From contig DATHVD010000085.1 of NCBI GenBank assembly GCA_035461525.1, positions 1-20,545 on the forward strand: a stretch of DNA of 20,545 bases, read 5' to 3'. Positions within the stretch are counted from its first letter, which is position 1. Every line of letters starts with the position of its first letter. The DNA is from JAIBJN01 sp035461525. GTDB taxonomy: Bacteria; Actinomycetota; Thermoleophilia; Gaiellales; Gaiellaceae. This document shows, one piece after another, positions 7,403 to 14,582 of the stretch. Under the pieces are notes generated by a model. It saw only the letters and a program-made list of their open reading frames with translations. It was not told the origin of the DNA and did no database searches. Made by a program: the position numbers and the translations under genes.

Positions 7403-7439
7403 AAGAGGCGGCTCGCACCACGGCCGCCTCTTTGCTTTG
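7403..7439 (+). terminator. Intrinsic terminator oriented to the plus strand
   Basis: AAGAGGCGGC (7403-7412) and GCCGCCTCTT (7423-7432) form a perfect 10-bp stem with a 10-nt loop. On the plus strand the stem runs directly into TTTGCTTT. On the minus strand, where both neighbouring genes lie, the stem is followed by ACTCGGG with no U-run. The hairpin may still end the PPSR transcript, but the tail favours plus-strand termination. Confidence 0.55.
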
Positions 7440-7452
7440 CCCGCACGCCCGG

Positions 7453-7626
7453 TCAGGTCGTGCGGCGCATGCTCTGCTCGTGGGCGCGCCGCTCGGCGAA
7501 CCAGGAGACCAGGCGGATGCCGATCCACACGGGCGTCAGGAGGACGTAGAAGACGAAGAGCCCGCCCGCGAGGAGCACCATCCAGAGAGCCCACCAGTAC
7601 CACGGGATCGGCGTCTTCGGCCTCAT
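7453..7626 (-). CDS. 57-aa membrane protein coupled to PPSR
   Basis: Sequence begins MRPKTPIPWYWWALWMVLLAG. Residues about 9-42 are strongly hydrophobic and aromatic (WYWWALWMVLLAGGLFVFYVLLTPVWIGIRLVSWF), enough for one long or two short membrane segments. A basic, polar tail follows (AERRAHEQSMRRTT). The ATG overlaps the PPSR stop by 4 nt (ATGA), a strong sign of translational coupling and of a real gene. No family recognised and no enzymatic motif. Its place between the PPDK regulator and ppdK suggests, without proof, a related role or simple co-transcription. Confidence 0.75.
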   Translation of the reverse strand: MRPKTPIPWYWWALWMVLLAGGLFVFYVLLTPVWIGIRLVSWFAERRAHEQSMRRTT

Positions 7627-8447
7627 GCGCCCTCGCCCACCTGCAGCCGCCGCTCCTCGACGATGCGGACGATGCGGCGCGCCGTCTCCTCGATGGCGAG
7701 GTTCGAGACCTCGATCACGGGGCATCCGAGCCGCTTGTGGATCGACGCGGCGTAGTCGAGCTCGTCGTAGATCTCGGCGAGGTCGGCGTAGCGGCCGCCG
7801 CCGCGCATCCCGCGCACGCGCTCCCCGCGGATGACGGCGAGCGCCTCGGCGTCGATCGTGAGGCCGACGACCTTCGCCGGGTCGAGCTCCCAGAGCTCGG
7901 CCGGCGGCTCGATCCCCTTCACGAGAGGCACGTTGGCCGTCTTGTACCCGAGGTAGGCGAGGTACATGGAGAGGGGCGTCTTCGAGCTGCGTGAGACGCC
8001 GACGAGGACGACGTCCGCCTCGCGCAGTCTGCTCGCGCGGGCGCCGTCGTCGTAGCGAACGGCGAACTCGATCGCGGCGATTCGGCGGAAGTAGCTCGAG
8101 TCGAGCACGGTCGGCGCGCCCGGCTGCCGCGTCGCGGGCGCGCCGGAGACGCGCGCGACGGCGTCGATCGGGTGGCCGAGCAGGTCGCAGTAGTGGAGCC
8201 GGTAGCGCTTGCAGAGCGCCCGCATCACCTCGCGTAGCTCCGGCTCGACGAGCGTGAAGAGGACGACGGCGCGCCGCCCCCGCGCCCGCGCAGCGGCCAG
8301 GTGGACGTCCTCGACCGCAGTGATCCGCGGATGGCGGACGACCTCGAACTCCTGCTCCGGGAACTGGGCGATGACCGCGTCCGTCAGGCGCGCCGCGGTC
8401 TCCCCGGTGGAGTCGGAGAGGACGTGCAGCTCGACGGTCTCGGACAC
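7623..8447 (-). CDS. Pyruvate, phosphate dikinase regulatory protein (PPSR family, bifunctional kinase/phosphatase)
   Basis: 274 residues, normal for the DUF299/PPSR family. It inactivates PPDK by ADP-dependent phosphorylation of an active-site Thr and reactivates it by Pi-dependent dephosphorylation. Family marks: VLSDSTGETAARLTDAV near the N-terminus, HCDLLGHP-like segment YCDLLGHPID (86-95), the P-loop-like GVSRSSKTPLSMYLA (150-164), YKTANVPLVKGI and NLAIEETARRIV. It could instead regulate PEP synthetase, but ppdK lies 370 bp downstream on the same strand and carries the target TSH motif. GTG 8447 was chosen because it starts just before the first conserved beta strand; the upstream in-frame stretch is Ser/Arg-rich shadow sequence from glyS. 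Confidence 0.92.
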   Translation of the reverse strand: MSETVELHVLSDSTGETAARLTDAVIAQFPEQEFEVVRHPRITAVEDVHLAAARARGRRAVVLFTLVEPELREVMRALCKRYRLHYCDLLGHPIDAVARVSGAPATRQPGAPTVLDSSYFRRIAAIEFAVRYDDGARASRLREADVVLVGVSRSSKTPLSMYLAYLGYKTANVPLVKGIEPPAELWELDPAKVVGLTIDAEALAVIRGERVRGMRGGGRYADLAEIYDELDYAASIHKRLGCPVIEVSNLAIEETARRIVRIVEERRLQVGEGA

Positions 8448-8478
8448 GGCCGTCAGTCTCCGGCCCCACGAGTCTGCC

Positions 8479-8495
8479 TGCAACAGCCTGCTGCA
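8479..8495. repeat. Imperfect palindrome upstream of PPSR
   Basis: TGCAACAG and CTGCTGCA (7 of 8 positions complementary) flank a single central base, 32-48 bp upstream of the PPSR start in the 88-bp gap after glyS. The near-zero loop suits a protein-binding operator better than an RNA hairpin. No regulator is known. The rest of the gap shows nothing clear. Confidence 0.25.
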
Positions 8496-8535
8496 AGGGA
8501 TCGTCCGCGGGCGGAGGGGGCTCGCGCCATGCGTC

Positions 8536-10467
8536 CTACCGCGGGATCTGCGAGAGGTCGCCGAGCGCGCCGACGGCGTCGCGCACGTCCAGGAGGAGTC
8601 GCAGCCGGTTGGCGCGCACGTTCGCGTCGTCCGCCATGACGAGCACCTCGTCGAAGAACCTGTCCACCGGCGGGCCGAGCTCGGCCGCCGCGGCGAGCCC
8701 GCGCGCGAAGTCCCGCTCCGAGACCGCCGCCTCGATGCGCGGCGAGACCTCGCCGAGGATCCGCACCAGCGCGACCTCCGCCTCGTCGGTCGCCAGCGCC
8801 GGATCCAGCGCCCCGGCGGCGCCGTCGGCCTTCCCCGCGAGCCGGTTGGCGCGGTCGAAGGCGACGTACGCGCGCTCGAACTCGTCCGAGGCGGCCTCGG
8901 CCGCAAGCGTCTCCGCGAGCCGGGCGACGGCGCCGAGCTCGCTCACCGTCCCCGCCCGCGCCGCGCGCACGAACTCGACCGGCACGTCGAGGAGCCCCTC
9001 GAGCCGCTCGAGCACGAAGCCGGCGACGTCGGCGGGGTCGTCCTGCACCTCCGCCTGCTGCTCGACGAGGAGGGCCAGGTCGCGGGCGACGAGCGGGGCG
9101 ACGTCGATCTCGAGCCCGCCCTCGACGGCGAGCCGGCAGAGCCCGATCGCGGCGCGTCGTAGCCCGTGCGGATCACGCGAGCCCGTCGGCCGCTGCCCGA
9201 GCACGAAGGCGACGGCGAGGTTGTCGATCCGCTCCGCGGCGGCGAGGAGCCGCCCGGACTCGGTCTGCGGGAGCGGCCCCTCGGCGGAGCCCGGCAGGTA
9301 CTGCTCCTCGATCGCGGCGCACACCGCCTCCGGATACCCGGCGAGCCGCGCGTACTCGGCGCCGATGGCGCCCTCGAGGTCGGGGAACTCCCGCACGAGC
9401 TCGGCGGCCTGGTCGGCCTTGGCGAGGCGAGCGGCCTCGCGAGGCGCGTCGCCGCCGCCCAGCTCGGCCACCAACACCGCAAGCCGGGCCGCCTTGTCCG
9501 CGAAGCTGCCCGCGCCGGCGACGAAGGTGATCGCGTCGAGCTCGGCCGCGAGCGCGTCGATGCCCTTGGCGACGTCGCGCTCGAAGGTGAAGTGGGCATC
9601 CTCGAGCCGCCCCTCGAGCACGCGTTCGTTGCCGGCGACCACCGTTGCCGGGTCACCGCCGTTGGCGACGAAGGCGAAGCGCGCGCCCTCGAGCGGGAAG
9701 TAGCGCTGGTGCGATTGCATCGCCGTCCTGACGACGCCCCCGGGCAGCTCCAAGAAGCGTTCGGCGAAGCTCCCTGCGAGGACGACGGGGCTCTCGACGA
9801 GGTGCACGACCTCCTCCAGCACCCCGGCCGGGTCGCTCCAGCCGCCGATCGCGTCGAGCCCCTCCAGGATCAGGCGCCGGCGCTCGGCCTCGTCGGGCTC
9901 GACCCCGGCCGCGCGCACCGTGTCGAGGTAGGCGTCCGCGTGCGGGATCTCGACGGCGCCGTGGGCGAACCGGTGGCCGGACGATCTCCCGCCCGAGCGG
10001 AGCCCTGCGACCTCGAGCTCGACAGTCTCGCCGTCGAGCTTCGCGCAGAGCCAGCGCACCGGCCGCGAGAAGCGGAGGCGGCCCTCGTCCCACACCATCG
10101 ACTTCGAGAACGAGAGCCCGTGGACGATCTCCGCCAGCCGCTCCGGCAGCGTCTCGGCCACCGGCCGGCCGGCCACGAGCACGCCGAGGAAGCCGTCGCG
10201 CACCTCGAGCTCGTCCACCAAGACGCCCTGCTTGCGCGCGAACCCCTCCGCCGCCCGCTCGCGCAGATGCTCGGGCGGGCCCTGCACCCAGCGGTCGGGC
10301 TCCCGCTCGGCGAGCTCGGGAACGTGGAGGGCGAGGCGCCGCGGGCCCGCGTAGACCGTTCCCTCCCCGAGGGTCGGCAGCCAGCGCTCGCGAAGCTGGG
10401 CCGTCGCCTCGCGCACGGCCGAGGCGGGCAGCTCCTCGCAGCCGATCTCAAAGAGCAGGCTCGGCAA
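8536..10467 (-). CDS. glyS: Glycine-tRNA ligase beta subunit
   Basis: 643 residues. The beta subunit of the alpha2beta2 GlyRS, contributing tRNA binding to glycyl-tRNA synthesis. Starts LLFEIGCEELPASAVREA, and continues with VYAGPRRLALHV, GLSFSKSMVWDEGRLRFSRPVRWL, MQSHQRYFPLEG, FERDVAKGID and GSRDPHGLRRAAIGLCRL, all typical of the family. The C-terminal DALR-type anticodon-binding helices end ANRLRLLLDVRDAVGALGDLSQI. It is slightly shorter than the usual 680-700 residues. The start is TTG at 10467, inside glyQ (20-nt overlap), preceded by GGAG four bases upstream. No ATG or GTG fits the conserved N-terminus. Confidence 0.95.
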   Translation of the reverse strand: MPSLLFEIGCEELPASAVREATAQLRERWLPTLGEGTVYAGPRRLALHVPELAEREPDRWVQGPPEHLRERAAEGFARKQGVLVDELEVRDGFLGVLVAGRPVAETLPERLAEIVHGLSFSKSMVWDEGRLRFSRPVRWLCAKLDGETVELEVAGLRSGGRSSGHRFAHGAVEIPHADAYLDTVRAAGVEPDEAERRRLILEGLDAIGGWSDPAGVLEEVVHLVESPVVLAGSFAERFLELPGGVVRTAMQSHQRYFPLEGARFAFVANGGDPATVVAGNERVLEGRLEDAHFTFERDVAKGIDALAAELDAITFVAGAGSFADKAARLAVLVAELGGGDAPREAARLAKADQAAELVREFPDLEGAIGAEYARLAGYPEAVCAAIEEQYLPGSAEGPLPQTESGRLLAAAERIDNLAVAFVLGQRPTGSRDPHGLRRAAIGLCRLAVEGGLEIDVAPLVARDLALLVEQQAEVQDDPADVAGFVLERLEGLLDVPVEFVRAARAGTVSELGAVARLAETLAAEAASDEFERAYVAFDRANRLAGKADGAAGALDPALATDEAEVALVRILGEVSPRIEAAVSERDFARGLAAAAELGPPVDRFFDEVLVMADDANVRANRLRLLLDVRDAVGALGDLSQIPR

Positions 10468-11311
10468 CGCTCTCCACGTAGAGCTGCGCGACGCGGCGCG
10501 CGAGGTTGCGGACGCGGGCGATGTACGTCGCCCGCTCGGTGACGGAGATCGCGCCGCGCGCGTCGAGCAGGTTGAAGGTGTGCGAGCACTTGAGCACCTG
10601 GTCGTAGGCCGGGAGCGGCAGGCCGCGCTCGACGAGCGCGCGGCACTCCTCCTCGTGCTCGGCGAAGCGGCGCACGAGCACGTCCACCGGCGCGGCCTCG
10701 AAGTTGTAGATCGACCACTGGCGCTCGTTCTCGCGGTAGACGTCCCCCCACGTGACGCCGGGCGCCCATTCGAGCTCGAACGCGCTCCGCTTGTCCTGGA
10801 GGAACATTGCCAGCCGCTCGAGCCCGTACGTCAGCTCCGCGGGGATCAGGTCGAGGTCGAGCCCGCCGAGTTGCTGGAAGTAGGTGAACTGGGTCACCTC
10901 CATCCCGTCCACCCAGACCTCCCAGCCGAGGCCCCAGGCGCCCAGCGTCGGCCCCTCCCAGTCGTCCTCGACCAGGCGCACGTCGTGCTTCGCCAAATCG
11001 ATGCCGACCGCCTCGAGCGAGCCGAAGTAGAGGTCGACCACGTCCTCCGGCGCCGGCTTCAGGAGCACCTGGTACTGGAAGTAGTGCTGGAAGCGGAACG
11101 GGTTCTCGCCGTAGCGCCCGTCCGTCGGGCGGATCGACGGCTCGACGTAGCCCGTCCGCCACGGCTCCGGCCCGAGGCTGCGCAGGAAGGTCGCCGGGTT
11201 GAAGGTGCCCGCGCCGATCTCGGTGTGGTACGGCTGCATGAGGACGCAGCCGTAGTCGGCCCAGTAGCTCTCGAGCGCGCGGATCGTGTCCTGGTAGTTG
11301 GGCGCGGCCAT
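10448..11311 (-). CDS. glyQ: Glycine-tRNA ligase alpha subunit
   Basis: 287 residues, typical length. Carries the class II catalytic core that activates glycine with ATP. Very conserved: GCVLMQPYHTEIGAGTFNPATFLR, EPWRTGYVEPSIRPTDGRYGENPFR, FQHYFQYQVLLKPAP, LGWEVWVDGMEVTQFTYFQQ, YGLERLAMFLQ and KCSHTFNLLDARGAISVTER. Many Actinobacteria instead encode the single-chain dimeric GlyRS, so the two-subunit form is informative about lineage. The ATG at 11311 lies nine bases after a TAGCAT box, so its transcript may have almost no leader. Translationally coupled to glyS, which starts inside its 3' end. Confidence 0.97.
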   Translation of the reverse strand: MAAPNYQDTIRALESYWADYGCVLMQPYHTEIGAGTFNPATFLRSLGPEPWRTGYVEPSIRPTDGRYGENPFRFQHYFQYQVLLKPAPEDVVDLYFGSLEAVGIDLAKHDVRLVEDDWEGPTLGAWGLGWEVWVDGMEVTQFTYFQQLGGLDLDLIPAELTYGLERLAMFLQDKRSAFELEWAPGVTWGDVYRENERQWSIYNFEAAPVDVLVRRFAEHEEECRALVERGLPLPAYDQVLKCSHTFNLLDARGAISVTERATYIARVRNLARRVAQLYVESVAEPAL

Positions 11312-11320
11312 CGAGCGGAC

Positions 11321-11326
11321 ATGCTA
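11321..11326 (-). promoter_or_regulatory. Putative -10 element TAGCAT upstream of glyQ
   Basis: TAGCAT on the minus strand ends nine bases before the glyQ ATG. It is the end of a 12-nt string, CTCCCGTAGCAT, that recurs exactly upstream of the esterase gene at 15616-15627. Confidence 0.4.
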
Positions 11327-11352
11327 CGGGAGCCGCCCCGCGACCTCGCCGG

Positions 11353-11898
11353 CTACAGCCCGTCGAGGAGGTCGTCGAGGAAGCCGCCCAGGTCGAGGTC
11401 GTCGAGGCGCTCGAGCAGCTCGCCGAGGTCGAGGTCGCGGAGGTCCTCGATGATCCCGGCGACGTCGCTGCCCCCCTCGACGAGGAACGCGATCGGCGCC
11501 CGGGCGATCACCTCGCGGAGGACGCGCGCCGTGAGCGCGTTCAGCTCCCCGCGGCGCTCGGCGTCCTCGACGGCGCGGAGGAGCCCCGAGCGGAGGGCGC
11601 GCTCGATCGTCGCCGCGTCCCAGCGGATCTCCTCGGGGGCGAGCGCGGGGTCGAGCGCCAGTACGAGCTCCTCGCGCGTCGTCCCCAGCTCGCACGCGGC
11701 GCCGTTGAGGCCGTCGAGGACGACCCGCTGGACGGTCGCGTCGAGGCCGTCGCCCGGATACGAGGGCTGCGCGACGCACGGGTCGACGGTCTCGTCGTCC
11801 CCGTACGCCCACGCCCCGCGCGCGAGCTCGACCGCGAGAAGGACCGCCGCGGCGAGGCCGACGGCGCCGAGCGCGGCGTAGGCGGCTCGCCGCGTCAC
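11353..11898 (-). CDS. Membrane-anchored hypothetical protein with acidic Leu/Asp-rich C-terminus
   Basis: 181 residues from GTG. Residues about 5-27 (AAYAALGAVGLAAAVLLAVEL) form an N-terminal anchor or uncleaved signal. The rest should be extracytoplasmic, with two cysteines (C41 and C69) that could pair. The last 30 residues are unusually regular: DLRDLDLGELLERL then DDLDLGGFLDDLLDGL, a repeated DLDLGxxLxxL unit with many acidic residues. No family recognised. The start overlaps the MFS transporter stop by 4 nt (GTGA), so it is probably made with the transporter; a partner role is inference. A 41-bp gap separates it from glyQ. Confidence 0.7.
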   Translation of the reverse strand: MTRRAAYAALGAVGLAAAVLLAVELARGAWAYGDDETVDPCVAQPSYPGDGLDATVQRVVLDGLNGAACELGTTREELVLALDPALAPEEIRWDAATIERALRSGLLRAVEDAERRGELNALTARVLREVIARAPIAFLVEGGSDVAGIIEDLRDLDLGELLERLDDLDLGGFLDDLLDGL

Positions 11899-13250
11899 CG
11901 CGCCGGCCTCCTGCGCAGGGCGAGCGCGGGCACGGCCGCGAGGAGCGCGAAGCCGGCGGCGAGGGCGAAGGAGGTGCGAAAGCTCCGCGTGAGCGCCGCC
12001 TCGATCGCCTCCAGGAGGTCGTCGCGAGCGCCGGCCACCGCCTCGTCGTCCCGGGCTCCGTTCTCCTCGAACGGCCGGACGAGGTTCGGCACCTCACCCT
12101 CGGGCACGCGCTCGAACTCGTCCCTGAGCGAGAGCACGATCGGCACCTTCGTCTGCAGCGGCAGGCGGGCGTCGAGGACGACGGCTGTCCCGTTGACGGT
12201 CGCCCGCTCGGCGCCGCGCTCGAGCTCGGCGGCGAGGAGCGGGGCGACGAGCACGAGGCCGAGCACGAGCCCCGCGTGGCGCGCCCCGACGGAGAGCGTC
12301 CCGTTCCAGGCCGCCCCGCCGTCCGCCCCGACGGACGCGCGGGTGAGCGTCGGCACCGCGAGCCCGAAGCCCGCGCCGCAGACGGCGAGCGCCAGCCCAG
12401 CGTAGATGCCGCTCGCCGCGGGCAGGAGCGCGAGCGCGGCGAGCCCGGCCGCGAGGAGGACCGCGCCGGAGACGGCGGCGACCGCGTCGGGGAGCGCTCG
12501 TGCCAGAGGTCGGACGAGGACGGCCGCAGCAGGCAACGCCGAGACGAGAGCCGCGCCGGCGAGCGGCCCGAAACCCCAGACGGTGACGACGAGGAGGACG
12601 GCGAGAAAGAGAGCCCCGACGAGGGCGGCGAAGACGAGCGCCAGGCCGATGTTGGCCGCCGCGAGGCCCGGCCGCCGGGCGGCCTCGGGGCCGGTCACGA
12701 GCCCGCGCGCCCGAGGGTCGGCGGCGGCGAGGAGCGCCAGCGCAGCCACGGGCGCCTGGACGACGAAGATCGCCCGCCAGTCGAAGAGCTCCGTGAGGAG
12801 CCCGCCGAGCGCGGGGCCGGCCGCCGCCCCGAATGCCGCGGCGGTCGTCCAGAGGCCGAGCCCCCTCCTCGCGGAGCCGGCCAGGCCGGCCAGCACCGTC
12901 AGCGAGACGGCGAGGAAGAGCGCGGCGCCGAGCCCCTGCGCCGAGCGCGCCGCCACGAGCGTCGCGAGGCCGCCGGCGAGCGCGCAGGCGACGGAGGCGG
13001 CGAGGAAGAGGCCGAGGCCCGCAAAGGCCGTCGGCCCGGGCGGGAGGCGTCGGACGAAGGGCAGGAGCGCGAAGGCGGCGACGGCGACCACGAGGTTGTA
13101 GGACGTGATCACCCACGCGATCCCCTCGATCGACGCGTCGAGCTCGAGGTAGAGCTCCGGCAGAGCGAGGACGACGATCGAGGAGTCGGCGAACGCGACC
13201 GCGACCGCGAGCGCGAAGAAGGCGACGTGCGCAGGCGAGCGAAGGCCCAC
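11895..13250 (-). CDS. MFS transporter, DHA2 (EmrB/QacA-like) type
   Basis: 451 residues, starting MGLRSPAHVAFFALAVAVAFADSSIVVLALPEL. The acidic residue in the first helix followed by SSIVVLALPEL, then SYNLVVAVAAFALLPFVRRL and ARSAQGLGAALFLAVSLTVLAG, fit proton-coupled drug-efflux transporters of the major facilitator superfamily. About 12-14 hydrophobic segments can be counted. A polar loop of some 80 residues (about 342-424, with ERVPEGEVPNLVRPFEENGARDD) precedes the last helix, as in DHA2 members. The substrate is unknown. The GTG start at 13250 lies two bases after the recO stop. The following gene overlaps its stop. Confidence 0.85.
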   Translation of the reverse strand: MGLRSPAHVAFFALAVAVAFADSSIVVLALPELYLELDASIEGIAWVITSYNLVVAVAAFALLPFVRRLPPGPTAFAGLGLFLAASVACALAGGLATLVAARSAQGLGAALFLAVSLTVLAGLAGSARRGLGLWTTAAAFGAAAGPALGGLLTELFDWRAIFVVQAPVAALALLAAADPRARGLVTGPEAARRPGLAAANIGLALVFAALVGALFLAVLLVVTVWGFGPLAGAALVSALPAAAVLVRPLARALPDAVAAVSGAVLLAAGLAALALLPAASGIYAGLALAVCGAGFGLAVPTLTRASVGADGGAAWNGTLSVGARHAGLVLGLVLVAPLLAAELERGAERATVNGTAVVLDARLPLQTKVPIVLSLRDEFERVPEGEVPNLVRPFEENGARDDEAVAGARDDLLEAIEAALTRSFRTSFALAAGFALLAAVPALALRRRPAR

Positions 13251-13252
13251 GC

Positions 13253-13999
13253 TCAGCGGGCGGCGAGCGTTCGCAGGCGGAAGCCGCCGTGCTCCTCGTA
13301 CGACGCCTCGATCACGCCGAGGCAGCGGCGGAGCGCGTCCTCGCCCAGGCCTGCGTCGCGGGCGCCGGCGAGCGGGCGCTCGAGGAGCGCGCGGAGCCCG
13401 AGGAAGCCCTCCTCGGACACGGGCAGCGTGCCGGCGGAGCAGTCGCCGCACACCGCGCCGCCCGCCCGCGCCGAGAAGGCGACGAGCGGGCCGGCCCCGC
13501 CGCAGGCGGCGCAGCTCGCCAGGTGCGGCAAGTAGCCGGCGAGCCAGAGCAGCTTGAGCTGGAACGAGAGGACGAGCGGCTCGAGCGCGGGCTTCGCGGG
13601 CAACTCGGCCTCGACGGCGTCGAGGAGGTCGAGGAAGCGCGCGAGCGCGTGGAACGCGGGCGGCTGCGCCTCCTCCTCGACGAAGAGCCGCAGAACGGCC
13701 TCGAGCCCGATGTGGCCGACCGCCAGCCGGTACGGGTCGCTGCGTGAGCGGTCGTGAGAGCGGACGAGCTGAGCTCCGCGCACCGTGTGGAGGTCGCCGC
13801 GGCCCTCGTGGAGGAGGAGCTCGACGTGCGAGAACGGCTCGAGGCGGCCCCCGAAGCGCGACGTCGTCTTGCGTACGCCCTTGGCGATCGCGCCGACCCT
13901 CCCCTTCTCCAGGGTGTAGAGGTGGAGGACGCAGTCGGCCTCCGCATAGCGGATCGAGCGGAGCACGACCGCCTCGGTCGTGAGCGTTCGCGACGACAC
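13253..13999 (-). CDS. recO: DNA repair protein RecO
   Basis: 248 residues, normal length. RecO anneals SSB-coated single strands and, with RecR and RecF, loads RecA at gaps. The N-terminal OB fold begins LTTEAVVLRSIRYAEADCVLHLYTLEKGRVGAIAKGVRKTTSRFGGRLEPF, a clear RecO signature. The helical C-terminal part holds a four-Cys zinc site (C163, C166, C184, C187). The GTG start is supported by a TACACT box ending six bases upstream. First gene of a minus-strand run with the MFS transporter and the 181-aa protein; divergent from the glutaredoxin gene. Confidence 0.94.
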   Translation of the reverse strand: MSSRTLTTEAVVLRSIRYAEADCVLHLYTLEKGRVGAIAKGVRKTTSRFGGRLEPFSHVELLLHEGRGDLHTVRGAQLVRSHDRSRSDPYRLAVGHIGLEAVLRLFVEEEAQPPAFHALARFLDLLDAVEAELPAKPALEPLVLSFQLKLLWLAGYLPHLASCAACGGAGPLVAFSARAGGAVCGDCSAGTLPVSEEGFLGLRALLERPLAGARDAGLGEDALRRCLGVIEASYEEHGGFRLRTLAAR

Positions 14000-14005
14000 C
14001 GAGCC

Positions 14006-14011
14006 AGTGTA
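14006..14011 (-). promoter_or_regulatory. Putative -10 element TACACT, leaderless promoter of recO
   Basis: TACACT on the minus strand is followed by six bases and the recO GTG at 13999. The 61-bp divergent gap (14000-14060) shows no comparable box facing the glutaredoxin gene. Confidence 0.5.
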
Positions 14012-14060
14012 GATGCGGCCTCGGGGGAATCGTGCGCCCGCCGCGGACGTTCTCCTTCCC

Positions 14061-14312
14061 GTGGCCAGGATTCAGCTCTACACGACCGCGTGGTGCGGGT
14101 ACTGCGTGCGCGCGAAGGCGCTCCTCGAGGAGCGCGGTCTCGGCTTCGAGGAGATCCGCGGCGACCACGATCCGTCCTTCCGGGCGCGGCTCCTCGACCT
14201 GACGGGCCGCTGGACGGTCCCGCAGGTCGTCGTGGACGGGAAGCCGATCGGCGGGTACCTCGAGCTCTGCGAGCTCGACCGCCGCGGCCTCCTGGACGAG
14301 CTGGCCGCCTGA
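14061..14312 (+). CDS. Glutaredoxin
   Basis: 83 residues from GTG (MARIQLYTTAWCGYC). A thiol-disulfide oxidoreductase of the thioredoxin fold with a dithiol active site C12-G-Y-C15, the cis-proline loop WTVPQVVVDG (P54), and GGYLEL where many glutaredoxins have GGxDD. It would reduce disulfides using glutathione or, in an actinobacterium, mycothiol or a thioredoxin-reductase-like partner (inference). Mycoredoxin is a possible alternative, but the motif is CGYC. GTG 14061 fits the start of the first beta strand; an upstream ATG would add an unlikely Arg/Pro-rich extension. Confidence 0.9.
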   Translation: MARIQLYTTAWCGYCVRAKALLEERGLGFEEIRGDHDPSFRARLLDLTGRWTVPQVVVDGKPIGGYLELCELDRRGLLDELAA

Positions 14313-14346
14313 GGGATTCAGCTCAGGGGAAGCCCGCGTCCTGCCG

Positions 14347-14574
14347 ATGAGCCCGGGGATGCGGGTCTTCTCGCGCGCTCCGAAGCGGCACTGGGTGATC
14401 GTCCACGACGTCAGACCGTCGGCCGACGACCGCCGGCAGTTCGACCCCTACTTCATCGCGCTCTGCGAGTGCCGCTGGTTCGGCGACCCGCGCGCGAGCG
14501 CCGAGGAGGCCCTCCGGGACGCCCAGGCGCATGTCCCGGGCGAGCGGGACGACGCTCGCCGCCCGCTCGGCTGA
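14347..14574 (+). CDS. Hypothetical small protein
   Basis: 75 residues (or 71 if the ATG at 14359 is used). The core HWVIVHDVRPSADDRRQFDPYFIALCECRWFGDPRASAEEALRDAQAH looks like real, folded, soluble protein with two nearby cysteines and a C-terminal helix. I recall similar small proteins in actinobacteria but no function. It lies 34 bp after the glutaredoxin stop on the same strand, so co-transcription is likely, and ends 8 bp from the convergent esterase stop. Confidence 0.7.
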   Translation: MSPGMRVFSRAPKRHWVIVHDVRPSADDRRQFDPYFIALCECRWFGDPRASAEEALRDAQAHVPGERDDARRPLG

Positions 14575-14582
14575 GGCCTTCG

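Noticed and set aside
7344..7440. tRNA or SRP RNA in the ppdK upstream gap
   Set aside because: No TPsiC-arm motif, anticodon arm or conserved SRP tetraloop region could be found; only the simple nested stems described.
13251..14168. Upstream extension of the MFS open frame across recO
   Set aside because: The extension is Arg/Pro-rich and shares DNA with an intact RecO. The transporter homology begins right after GTG 13250.
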